DNA from: CAYHIN01 sp964356705
Lineage (GTDB): Bacteria > Patescibacteriota > Microgenomatia > CAZETR01 > Amesbacteraceae
Length of the DNA: 36,342 bases
Assembly: GCA_964356705.1 (NCBI GenBank)
Contig: CAYHIN010000004.1
Location: forward strand, 1-36,342
Direction: 5' to 3'
In this document: in pieces, positions 7,948 to 14,730 of the stretch
Layout: each line of letters opens with the position of its first letter
Numbering within the stretch: position 1 is the stretch's first letter
Position numbers and translations under genes: made by a program
The notes under the pieces: generated by a model
What the model was told of the DNA's origin: nothing
Databases searched by the model: none
Seen by the model: the letters and a program-made list of their open reading frames with translations, nothing else

Positions 7948-8314
7948 TTGGCTCCTTATTTTGCTCTTTTGTAATTAATTCCAATGTCACATGTGACAGT
8001 CTCTTGCGTCTCACACCGCGATCAAATCTAGCTCCGTGTGCGTGAATATCCATTTTTTTGGCCCCTCTCGGACCTTCGTGTACCACCAGTGTCTTGACAC
8101 TCATATCAGCAGGCGACAGCTTAAAATTGTTTTTGGCATTTCCCAAAGCTTGTAAAAACAGATTTAGGATTGGTCTGGCTGCAGCCTGGGGCAAGGCTTT
8201 TAGATATGAGACCGCCACGTTGGGATCTTTGATCCCGCTTACGGCGTCAGTAATTAGCCTCAGTTTTCTGGGACTATTTTTCACAAAGCTGGCTTTGGCT
8301 GTTACAGTATTCAT
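7931..8314 (-). CDS. rplV: 50S ribosomal protein L22
   Basis: A 127-aa protein whose beta-hairpin lines the exit tunnel. Landmarks: NSPRKLRLITDAVSG, ALPQAAARPILNLFLQALGNAKNN and the conserved tip region RGAKKMDIHAHGARFDRGVRRKRLSHVT. A short polar C-terminal tail (KEQNKEPNGSES) extends beyond the usual end and overlaps rpsC. Confidence 0.94.
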   Translation of the reverse strand: MNTVTAKASFVKNSPRKLRLITDAVSGIKDPNVAVSYLKALPQAAARPILNLFLQALGNAKNNFKLSPADMSVKTLVVHEGPRGAKKMDIHAHGARFDRGVRRKRLSHVTLELITKEQNKEPNGSES

Positions 8315-8318
8315 ATTT

Positions 8319-8600
8319 TTAGGTCTTATCCATAGTTCGTTTAACTATTGCTCCATGGCCTCTAAAGGTTCTCGTCGGGGCAAATTCACCTAGCCTATGA
8401 CCGACCATCGTTTCGGAGATAAAGACCTCCGCAAATTTGTTGCCGGTATGAACCAAAAATGTATGTCCGACAAATTCAGGAGAGATCTGTGATGCTCTCG
8501 CCCATGTTTTGATCGGCGACTTCTTACCATTACCCATGCGGGCAATCTTGGCGAGTAGCCTATCGTTTACCAATGGTCCTTTTTTGCTTGATCTACTCAT
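8319..8600 (-). CDS. rpsS: 30S ribosomal protein S19
   Basis: A 93-aa protein in the 30S head. It starts MSRSSKKGPLVNDRLLAKI, with the motif IKTWARASQISPEFVGHTFLVHTG and the conserved FVGHRLGEFAPTRTF-like C-terminus (here VGHRLGEFAPTRTFRGH). It lies 3 bases after rplB. Confidence 0.97.
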   Translation of the reverse strand: MSRSSKKGPLVNDRLLAKIARMGNGKKSPIKTWARASQISPEFVGHTFLVHTGNKFAEVFISETMVGHRLGEFAPTRTFRGHGAIVKRTMDKT

Positions 8601-8603
8601 AGT

Positions 8604-9431
8604 TTATGATTTTCTCCTCTGGACTAATAAATGTGCAGAGTACTTATATCTATTTCTAGTGCGATTTCCGCGAGCCGACTTGCCCCAAGGCGTCTTTGGA
8701 TGCATGCCTTCACCAGACCGTCCTTCCCCACCGCCGTGAGGATGACTTTTCGGGTTTTGTGCGGTTCCACGAACAGTAGGACGGATACCCATGAGTCTCC
8801 TTCGGCCAGCCTTGCCAAAATTGATATTTTTCCAATCGACTGTTCCGACCTGACCTATCGTGGCTCGGGCATCGAGTGCAAATCTGCGAATCTCGCCAGA
8901 AGGCAATTTTACCAGAGCGTAGGCTTCTTCAAAACCCATGACTGTGGCAGCTCCTCCAGCTCCTCTTACCATTTGTCCTCCTTTGCCAGGAACAATCTCC
9001 AGAGAATGGACTGCAGTTCCGACCGGAATATTGGCCAAAGGCAGGGTGTTGCCGAGTGTCAACGGAGCATCTTTAGAAGACACAACTACCTGTCCGATCT
9101 TCATACCTTCTACAGACAAAATATATCGACGGTCTCCATCAGAATATTGGATCAAAGCCAGATTGGCCGTGCGGTTTGGATCATACTCAAAAGCCACGAC
9201 CTTTCCGATCACATCCTTCTTATCTCTCTTCCAGTCGATTGTGCGCAAAAATCTCTTTTGTCTTCCACCTTGGTGGCGGGTAGTGACTACTCCACTCGAG
9301 TTTCGTCCCGAATTTTTTTTGAGAATTCGAATCAGTCTCTTCTCGGGTCTCTTGCTGTGTAGATCAGAGTAATCCAGAGTCGAGGAAAACCTCAAGCCTG
9401 CAGTTACCGGTTTGTAAAGTTTGAGGGCCAC
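8604..9431 (-). CDS. rplB: 50S ribosomal protein L2
   Basis: A 275-aa protein essential for peptidyl transfer and subunit joining. The N-terminal OB domain (YKPVTAGLRFSSTLDYSDL) and SH3-like C-terminal domain are present, with the catalytic-region signature GIRPTVRGTAQNPKSHPHGGGEGRSG. The start is GTG (9429-9431), 2 bases after rplW. The C-terminus RNRYKYSAHLLVQRRKS is as expected. Confidence 0.97.
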   Translation of the reverse strand: MALKLYKPVTAGLRFSSTLDYSDLHSKRPEKRLIRILKKNSGRNSSGVVTTRHQGGRQKRFLRTIDWKRDKKDVIGKVVAFEYDPNRTANLALIQYSDGDRRYILSVEGMKIGQVVVSSKDAPLTLGNTLPLANIPVGTAVHSLEIVPGKGGQMVRGAGGAATVMGFEEAYALVKLPSGEIRRFALDARATIGQVGTVDWKNINFGKAGRRRLMGIRPTVRGTAQNPKSHPHGGGEGRSGEGMHPKTPWGKSARGNRTRNRYKYSAHLLVQRRKS

Positions 9432-9433
9432 GG

Positions 9434-9715
9434 TTATTTCACATCAAAAAGATCAATCTTTTGACCTTTTTCCAAAGTAACAATCGCTTTCTTCATATTA
9501 GACTTTTGCCTGTATATCCATCTTTTCCCAGTCCTGTAGGCCTTACCAGGCACAGTAATTGTTTGTACTTTTAGCACTTTTACTCCAAACTCTTTTTGTA
9601 CATCGTTTTTGACCTGGGTTTTATTGGCATCGGGATTTACCAAGAACACAAACCTACTCTCATGAGTGAGTTTGGTAGTTTTCTCAGTGATTACTGGTCG
9701 GATTAGATTAGACAT
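9434..9715 (-). CDS. rplW: 50S ribosomal protein L23
   Basis: A 93-aa protein at the tunnel exit and docking site for trigger factor and SRP. It shows LIRPVITEKTTKLTHESRFVFLVNPDANKTQVKNDVQKEFGVKV and the extended basic loop GKAYRTGKRWIYRQKSNMKKAIVTL. It overlaps the end of rplD by 8 bases. Confidence 0.95.
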   Translation of the reverse strand: MSNLIRPVITEKTTKLTHESRFVFLVNPDANKTQVKNDVQKEFGVKVLKVQTITVPGKAYRTGKRWIYRQKSNMKKAIVTLEKGQKIDLFDVK

Positions 9716-10313
9716 ATTTTTTATTTAGTTCAGAAAGAGCCTCGGGAGTGAAATAAATAGTCGGGTGCGAAAAAATGTGGTAGGCATTTATTTGTGAAGC
9801 GATCCTGACGTTTACACGATCCAGATTCCGCAGATATACTCCTGTTTTTACTTGATCCGTGGCCAGTACGACCAGTTTTCTTCCCGAAAGCCCTTTTACA
9901 TCACTAGTTTTTTTGATTTTATTTACGTCCGTCAGGACAAATACTTGTTTTGCCTCTGCTTTTTGGTTCAGAGCAGCCAGCAGTGCCAGCCTGCCCATCG
10001 ACTTAGGTAAACTCATTTTGTGGTTTTGTCTGCCGTCGGGACCAAAAGCGATGCCTCCGCCTACAAATATTGGCGCAGCGTAGGATCCGTGTCTGGCTCG
10101 GCCTGTGCCTTTTTGGCGGTACATCTTGGCGGTAGTTTTAGACACCTCAGCTCTTGTCTTTGTCTTAGCCGATGCACTTCTTTGATTGGATAGGTGAGTG
10201 CGTACCGCTTGAGCGACGAGTGCTGGTCTTCCCTTTACGCCAAATACAGCCTTGGGTAGAGTGACTTTCTCTCCGGCTTTTCCATCAATAGTTATAGAAT
10301 TTGCGGTGCTCAT
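9708..10313 (-). CDS. rplD: 50S ribosomal protein L4
   Basis: A 201-aa protein lining the tunnel; in E. coli it autoregulates the S10 operon. It has the L4 loop KTRAEVSKTTAKMYRQKGTGRARHGS and the FGPDGRQNHKMSLPKSMGRLALLAALNQKA region. It is slightly shorter at the C-terminus than the E. coli protein. The start overlaps the rplC stop by 4 bases (ATGA). Confidence 0.95.
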   Translation of the reverse strand: MSTANSITIDGKAGEKVTLPKAVFGVKGRPALVAQAVRTHLSNQRSASAKTKTRAEVSKTTAKMYRQKGTGRARHGSYAAPIFVGGGIAFGPDGRQNHKMSLPKSMGRLALLAALNQKAEAKQVFVLTDVNKIKKTSDVKGLSGRKLVVLATDQVKTGVYLRNLDRVNVRIASQINAYHIFSHPTIYFTPEALSELNKKYV

Positions 10314-10888
10314 GCGAGTTTTTTGATAGTTAATATTGTGTATCTATTTGCCCCTGGTACTGATCCGGAGATAGTCACGGTCTTTTTCTCAGCGTCTACT
10401 TCCAACACTTTTAGATTCTTGATCATGACTTTGTCCACTCCCATGTGTCCAGCTCTCCTCTTGCCCTTATAGACCCGCCCTGGAGTAGTAGTAGACCCAG
10501 ACGATCCCGGGGCTCTTTCTCGGTCAGACTGACCGTGAGTTCGCGGACCGCCGCGGAATCCGTGTCTTTTGACCGCTCCCGCAAACCCATGCCCCTTGGT
10601 GATTCCACTTACGCTTATTTTGTCCCCTACTTGGACTATCTCGGCCACATTCAGCTCAGTTCCAGCCTCTATCGTTTCATCCATCCTAACCTCTTTTACA
10701 AACTCTTTCTTCTTGAGTCTTGAATCTTGAACCTTGAGTCTTACGGCATTATATTTATGCCTCTCAACGGTCCTCATGTCTAGCACCCTTGTAGGTAGTA
10801 CCTGCAAAACAGTAGACCCGACCTGAGCTCCACTTGTCGTATATTTACTGGTCATGCCGATCTTCTTAGCAAAAAATGTTTGAATCAT
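10310..10888 (-). CDS. rplC: 50S ribosomal protein L3
   Basis: A 192-aa early-assembly protein. The start at 10886-10888 (MIQTFFAKKIGMTSKY) fits the family; the frame remains open upstream through a hairpin. Conserved parts include SGITKGHGFAGAVKRHGFRGGPRTHGQS, the GSSGSTTTPGRVYKGKRRAGHMG loop near the peptidyl transferase centre, and VPGANRYTILTIKK. Residues 50-59 (RLKVQDSRLK) are encoded by four tandem heptanucleotides at 10712-10739, in the middle of the variable beta-barrel region. No Shine-Dalgarno is visible; a terminator-like hairpin ends only four bases before the ATG. Confidence 0.95.
   Translation of the reverse strand: MIQTFFAKKIGMTSKYTTSGAQVGSTVLQVLPTRVLDMRTVERHKYNAVRLKVQDSRLKKKEFVKEVRMDETIEAGTELNVAEIVQVGDKISVSGITKGHGFAGAVKRHGFRGGPRTHGQSDRERAPGSSGSTTTPGRVYKGKRRAGHMGVDKVMIKNLKVLEVDAEKKTVTISGSVPGANRYTILTIKKLA
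10712..10739. repeat. Heptanucleotide array inside rplC
   Basis: Four 7-base units on the plus strand (CTTGAGT, CTTGAAT, CTTGAAC, then CTTGAGT again) run without interruption for 28 bp. They lie inside the L3 reading frame and encode residues 50-59. The unit resembles the G(A/G)ATTT-type heptads elsewhere in the window but has diverged into its own subtype. Confidence 0.75.
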
Positions 10889-10891
10889 TAT

Positions 10892-10918
10892 AAAAAACAA
10901 AAAAGCGCCATTGACGCT
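10892..10918 (-). terminator. Intrinsic terminator / attenuator in the rplC leader
   Basis: On the minus strand AGCGTCAATGGCGCT (10918-10904) can pair as a 6-bp stem (one G-U pair) with a 3-base loop, followed by T6-G-T6 (10904-10892). It ends four bases before the rplC ATG and lies inside the leader made by the promoter at 10995-11023, so it is placed as an attenuator rather than as an operon end. Confidence 0.65.
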
Positions 10919-10944
10919 CATCTAAATCTTTAGAGTAGCCAATG
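10909..10944 (-). promoter_or_regulatory. Possible antiterminator pairing in the rplC leader
   Basis: CATTGGC (minus strand, 10944-10938) can pair over 7 bp (one G-U) with GTCAATG (10915-10909), which is the left arm and loop of the terminator hairpin. The two structures are mutually exclusive. The intervening loop holds a small hairpin of its own (TCTAA pairing with TTAGA). Prediction by eye only. Confidence 0.45.
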
Positions 10945-10994
10945 TCAAAGCGGAGCAATAATCTGGCAATTTCTTCTGCTCACGTCCGAAGCTG

Positions 10995-11023
10995 ATTATA
11001 GCAAATTAAACTCGATCCTTCAA
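10995..11023 (-). promoter_or_regulatory. Promoter for rplC operon
   Basis: On the minus strand, TTGAAG (11023-11018), a 17-base spacer, then a perfect TATAAT (11000-10995). Transcription would start near 10988, giving a leader of about 100 bases before rplC. The -35 box lies in the last codons of the upstream 74-aa gene. Confidence 0.65.
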
Positions 11024-11230
11024 ATCAATCCGTATACTCTTGGTATTTGGATCATTAAGCAATGATGCAACTATAGTTCGTGTAGCCTCTAGTTCAGGGT
11101 CTTCAAACTCAGTCTCAATAATCAAGCCGTTATCTGGAACAACTACCACAGATCTCACATGCGCTCTGTTCCGGTGCTCCCGTACTCGCGTCCAATCAAG
11201 TGTTTCACTTTCTATTCGAATCAGAGTCAT
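11006..11230 (-). CDS. Hypothetical 74-aa protein between rpsJ and rplC
   Basis: Not recognised. Starting at the ATG at 11228-11230, the frame encodes an acidic/basic mixed small soluble protein beginning MTLIRIESETLDWTRVREHR, with a hydrophobic strand VRSVVVVPDNGLIIETEF and a helix rich in Glu/Arg, ending DLKDRV. No Cys, transmembrane segment or signal peptide is seen. It follows rpsJ by 12 bases and is read with tuf-rpsJ; the rplC promoter starts in its 3' end. Most bacteria have no gene at this place, so it is either lineage-specific or a regulator of the operon. It could be spurious, but its in-operon position and lack of other content favour a gene. Confidence 0.55.
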   Translation of the reverse strand: MTLIRIESETLDWTRVREHRNRAHVRSVVVVPDNGLIIETEFEDPELEATRTIVASLLNDPNTKSIRIDLKDRV

Positions 11231-11242
11231 ATTCAACTTTTA

Positions 11243-11551
11243 TTACATCTTCACTTCAATGTCAACGCCAGCGGGCAAATCCAGATTGGAGAGGGACTCA
11301 ATCGTCTTGGGCGTGGGATCTATGATGTCGATCAAGCGCTTGTGCACCAGCATTTCATAGTGATCTCGGGCGTTTTTGTCCACGTGAGGAGAAGTGGTGA
11401 CGACGATTAGTTTGCGTGAAGTAGGCAAGGGGATAGGTCCTACTACTTTGGCCCCGGTTGACAGTGCCGTGTCCAATATTTTGGCCGCCGCTTCATCAAT
11501 GACGCGATGGTCAAAAGCTTTTAGCTTTACTCGTAGTCTTCCCTTTGCCAT
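11243..11551 (-). CDS. rpsJ: 30S ribosomal protein S10
   Basis: A 102-aa 30S head protein, also the NusE antitermination partner of NusB in other bacteria. It shows RLRVKLKAFDHRVIDEAAAKILDTALSTGAKVVGPIPLPT and SPHVDKNARDHYEMLVHKRLIDI. The ATG at 11551 (MAKGRLRV) is preferred over an in-frame upstream start at 11563. It is separated from the tuf stop by 20 bases and is probably co-transcribed with tuf. Confidence 0.95.
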   Translation of the reverse strand: MAKGRLRVKLKAFDHRVIDEAAAKILDTALSTGAKVVGPIPLPTSRKLIVVTTSPHVDKNARDHYEMLVHKRLIDIIDPTPKTIESLSNLDLPAGVDIEVKM

Positions 11552-11571
11552 ATTAAAGAGCAAGAATTAAC

Positions 11572-12750
11572 CTAAGCAATCACTTTTGTGACTACTCCTG
11601 CGCCGACGGTCTTGCCGCCTTCACGAATTGCAAATCTCAAACCTTCTTCCAAAGCCACTGGCACGATCAGTTTCACTTTGATCTTGGCATTGTCACCAGG
11701 CATGATCATTTCTACGCCTTCAGCCAAGGTAACTTCACCAGTTACGTCAGTGGTGCGAATGTAGAATTGTGGTCTGTAGCCAGAGAAGAATGAAGTGTGG
11801 CGACCACCCTCTTCCTTCTTTAGGACATAGATCTCCGCATTAAACTCTGTGTGAGGAGTGATAGATCCTGCTTTAGCCAGTACTTGTCCACGCTCGACAG
11901 CTTCTTTTTCGACTCCGCGAAGCAGCAGTCCGACGTTGTCTCCAGCTTGACCCTCTTCTAGTTGTTTTCTAAACATTTCGACTCCAGTTACGACGGTCGA
12001 AGTGGTGGCCTTGATACCCACGATCTCGATGGAGTCGTTGATCTTCACGATCCCGCGTTCGATTCGGCCTGTAACCACTGTTCCCCGGCCCTTGATGGAG
12101 AAGACGTCTTCTACAGGCATCAGGAATGGCTTGTCCAGTTCACGAACAGGGGTTGGGATGTATTCATCCACTTTATCCATCAGTTCAAAGATCTTCTCTT
12201 CGTATTTAGCATCGCCTTCGGTAGCTTTAAGAGCAGATCCACGGATAATCGGCACATCGTTTCCGGGATATCCATATTTGGTAAGCAGTTCACGCACTTC
12301 CATCTCGACGAGGTCGAGTAGAGAGTCATCGTCTACCATGTCACACTTGTTTAGGAAGACTACGATGGCTGGCACGTTGACCTGCTTGGCCAAGAGAATG
12401 TGTTCGCGAGTTTGAGGCATCGGTCCGTCTGCAGCAGATACGACCAGGATGGCTCCGTCCATCTGGGCGGCTCCAGTAATCATGTTCTTAATGTAGTCTG
12501 CGTGACCTGGAGCATCGATGTGTGCATAGTGTCTCTTTGCTGTTTCGTATTCTTGGTGGGAGAGGTTAATGGTAACGCCACGTGCCTTTTCTTCAGGAGC
12601 GGAATCAATGTCTGCGTACTTCTTAGCGACAGCCCAGCCCTTCTTAGCCAGTACCGTGGTAATAGCAGAAGTCAGTGTGGTCTTTCCGTGATCCACGTGA
12701 CCAATAGTCCCGATGTTGACGTGTGGTTTGGAGCGGACAAACGTTGCCAT
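11572..12750 (-). CDS. tuf: Elongation factor Tu
   Basis: Delivers aminoacyl-tRNA to the ribosome. The 392-aa protein has the G-domain motifs GHVDHGKT (G1), DAPGHADY (G3) and NKCDMVDD (G4), then domains II and III (PVEDVFSIKGRGTVVTGRIERG; AIREGGKTVGAGVVTKV). The start (MATFVRSKPHVNIGTIGHVDHG) is a few residues shorter than in E. coli. A promoter with its -10 box 11 bases before the ATG implies a very short leader. Confidence 0.97.
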   Translation of the reverse strand: MATFVRSKPHVNIGTIGHVDHGKTTLTSAITTVLAKKGWAVAKKYADIDSAPEEKARGVTINLSHQEYETAKRHYAHIDAPGHADYIKNMITGAAQMDGAILVVSAADGPMPQTREHILLAKQVNVPAIVVFLNKCDMVDDDSLLDLVEMEVRELLTKYGYPGNDVPIIRGSALKATEGDAKYEEKIFELMDKVDEYIPTPVRELDKPFLMPVEDVFSIKGRGTVVTGRIERGIVKINDSIEIVGIKATTSTVVTGVEMFRKQLEEGQAGDNVGLLLRGVEKEAVERGQVLAKAGSITPHTEFNAEIYVLKKEEGGRHTSFFSGYRPQFYIRTTDVTGEVTLAEGVEMIMPGDNAKIKVKLIVPVALEEGLRFAIREGGKTVGAGVVTKVIA

Positions 12751-12761
12751 ATGTAAAGGGA

Positions 12762-12790
12762 ATTCTATCTGAGGCTAAATCCTTTTGCAA
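12762..12790 (-). promoter_or_regulatory. tuf promoter
   Basis: Minus strand TTGCAA (12790-12785), 17-base spacer, TAGAAT (12767-12762). The expected start site is near 12755, only about 5 bases before the tuf ATG, with no room for a Shine-Dalgarno sequence. The -35 lies in the sequence duplicated at the assembly gap (copy at 12940-12945). Confidence 0.6.
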
Positions 12791-12991
12791 TAGGGAGATT
12801 GGTTTATCTAAACAACGACTCTATCGCATCGTACACNNNNNNNNNNNNNNNNNNNNNNNNNNNNNNNNNNNNNNNNNNNNNNNNNNNNNNNNNNNNNNNN
12901 NNNNNNNNNNNNNNNNNNNNNNNNNNNNNNNNNNNNCTTTTGCAATAGGGAGATTGGTTTATCTAAACAACGACTCTATCGCATCGTACAC
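12782..12991. other. Assembly gap (100 N) flanked by identical 55-bp ends
   Basis: Positions 12837-12936 are Ns. The 55 bp before it (12782-12836) are identical to the 55 bp after it (12937-12991). This is what a scaffolder leaves when two contigs that share a k-mer-length end are joined with Ns. Collapsing the duplicate leaves a continuous 53-bp spacer between the surface-protein stop and the tuf start. Confidence 0.9.
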
Positions 12992-14692
12992 CCCTCTTAA
13001 TGGATTACTTCTAGGAGTTGGTGTTGGTGTCAGTCTACTTGTCCTTGGAGTCGGCGTGGGCGTGGCAGTAATACATGTGACCTTCTGAAGAATTGTTGGG
13101 CGTTTATATTCACTAAATCGTCCAGTTGTATGATTGTGAGTTCTCAATCGATATTCATTCGCATTGGGTCCGTATTGCCAGTTATACACATCGGTATACG
13201 TTCTAGTTGAGATGGACAATACCGCAATTTCTGAAAACTCCCAGTCATCAATACAACTCGCTATCTGGATATTTGCACATCTTTCGATGTGAAAATCGCT
13301 TATTCCCGAAACCCCCGACCACGTCAAGATATTCGAGCTAGGACACATGGGAGTTTGTGTGAAAGTACCTGGTACGCCTGGAGGAGCCGGGGTGGGTGTC
13401 ACACACACTCTGTACAGCTCAGATGTAAATGTTTTATCGCTCCACAGCTCAAATCCGTTATACGCCTGCACGTAATAAGTGTTTTCGATATTACCCTCCA
13501 TATCTGGGTCGTTGTCAACGAAAATCGTATTAGTTGGGCTTGAGATCTTGAAATATTGCCCATACCTGCAGTCTATCCCATCACATCTAAATACATCATA
13601 GCGAACGGCTCCAGGTACACTACCCCAATCAAGAGTTACCTTAGCCGGACACGAAGTAGTTACGCTTGTAAACACTGGAGCTTTAGGAGGCGTGTTTACT
13701 TGTTCAATATTAGATCTCGCAATAAGTTGTCCGATCCGAGCTTTTACTTGGTAGAAGTAGGTTACATTATTTCTAATATTGTTATCTATGAAAGTCCCAT
13801 TTCCATATGCATCAGTAATCACCGACCCCACTATCGCATTAGGGATACAAAATAATCCTTCACATCTATAGACGTCAAACTTTACCAAGCCATATGCATG
13901 TTCCTCAGTCCACCAGAACTTAAGTGTGGTTAATGTAGAGCTTCTCTCCTCCAGACGCAAAGTGACCCATACCCCCGTCGAGATGGTTGGAGTAGGGGCT
14001 CTTGTCGGAGTCGGTGTAGGAGTTCTTGTTGGAAGTGGCGTGGGAATTCGGGTAGGAACCGGGGTATTTGTAGGCAACACTCGACAGCAGACGCGACCAA
14101 CCACACATGTCCCTGTTCCTGGTATGTCCGGACTACACGAACCATCAGGTGAGCAATACTGATCAGGTCGGTTCGTACAACTTGGCACCGATGTTGGAAT
14201 TGGAGTGGGCGTTCTAGTGGGCGATGGCGTTGGGGTACGAGTAGCAGTTGGCGCTGGTGGGGCAGGGGTATTTGTAGGGATTGTCGCATTCTGGCAGCAC
14301 ACTTGACCGGTAGAACACGTTCCCCCTTGTCCTCTTATATCTCCAGGGTCGCAAGCCACATTTGAGGCAACGCAATAATTTCCGTTTGCCACACATGTAT
14401 AGTTTGGCGGAGTCGTTGGTATCGGCACGGGAGTATTTGTGGGTGCTGGTGCATGACAGCTGCCACCAAAATAACATTTATATCCCGGCTCACACATCCA
14501 GGATTTCAAAACTCCTCCATTACACACCCAATTGTTCGGATAGCATCCGCCCCCCTGACTTTCACAATCACCAGTAGCCGCAGCATCAAATCTTACGCTG
14601 TTTTGCACCAACCTCACTCCAGCTACGACCCCAGCCAGTGCCAAGGCCGCTATTACTACTTCTATTCCTACGAATGCTCTTCTCAACAGCAT
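12959..14692 (-). CDS. Secreted/anchored Cys-rich, fibronectin-III-like surface protein with Thr-Pro linkers
   Basis: A 577-aa envelope protein of unknown function. Residues 6-30 form one hydrophobic segment (FVGIEVVIAALALAGVVAG) that could be a membrane anchor or a type IV pilin-like N-terminus, with Glu at the fifth place after Phe. Then come three small Cys-rich modules (about 42-78, 99-132 and 171-202; the last two end in a CC pair), separated by Pro/Thr linkers built from TPTP and TRTP units. Residues about 240-540 look like three fibronectin-type-III-like domains, each carrying a Cys pair in a YRCEGLFC-type motif. A further TPTP linker leads to the C-terminal RGVYDAIESLFR. It sits directly upstream of tuf and downstream of another linker-bearing surface protein. 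Repeated Pro-Thr codons make its DNA strongly patterned. Confidence 0.75.
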   Translation of the reverse strand: MLLRRAFVGIEVVIAALALAGVVAGVRLVQNSVRFDAAATGDCESQGGGCYPNNWVCNGGVLKSWMCEPGYKCYFGGSCHAPAPTNTPVPIPTTPPNYTCVANGNYCVASNVACDPGDIRGQGGTCSTGQVCCQNATIPTNTPAPPAPTATRTPTPSPTRTPTPIPTSVPSCTNRPDQYCSPDGSCSPDIPGTGTCVVGRVCCRVLPTNTPVPTRIPTPLPTRTPTPTPTRAPTPTISTGVWVTLRLEERSSTLTTLKFWWTEEHAYGLVKFDVYRCEGLFCIPNAIVGSVITDAYGNGTFIDNNIRNNVTYFYQVKARIGQLIARSNIEQVNTPPKAPVFTSVTTSCPAKVTLDWGSVPGAVRYDVFRCDGIDCRYGQYFKISSPTNTIFVDNDPDMEGNIENTYYVQAYNGFELWSDKTFTSELYRVCVTPTPAPPGVPGTFTQTPMCPSSNILTWSGVSGISDFHIERCANIQIASCIDDWEFSEIAVLSISTRTYTDVYNWQYGPNANEYRLRTHNHTTGRFSEYKRPTILQKVTCITATPTPTPRTSRLTPTPTPRSNPLRGVYDAIESLFR

Positions 14693-14702
14693 AGATTATT
14701 AG

Positions 14703-14730
14703 CTTATAACTTATCTATACCTTTTAGCAA
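14703..14730 (-). promoter_or_regulatory. Possible promoter of the Cys-rich surface protein
   Basis: Minus strand TTGCTA (14730-14725), 16-base spacer, TATAAG (14708-14703), ending 10 bases before the ATG at 14692. The spacing to the start matches the short-leader pattern of other genes in the window. The -35 overlaps the end of the preceding gene. Confidence 0.4.

Noticed and set aside
10886..10892. TATAAT overlapping the rplC ATG as a promoter
   Set aside because: A start site from this box would fall inside rplC; the TTGAAG-N17-TATAAT at 10995-11023 is far better placed.
12782..12991. 55-bp direct repeats as attachment sites of an inserted element
   Set aside because: They directly abut 100 N and the same 55-bp length recurs at the second gap, which fits k-mer contig ends, not integration.
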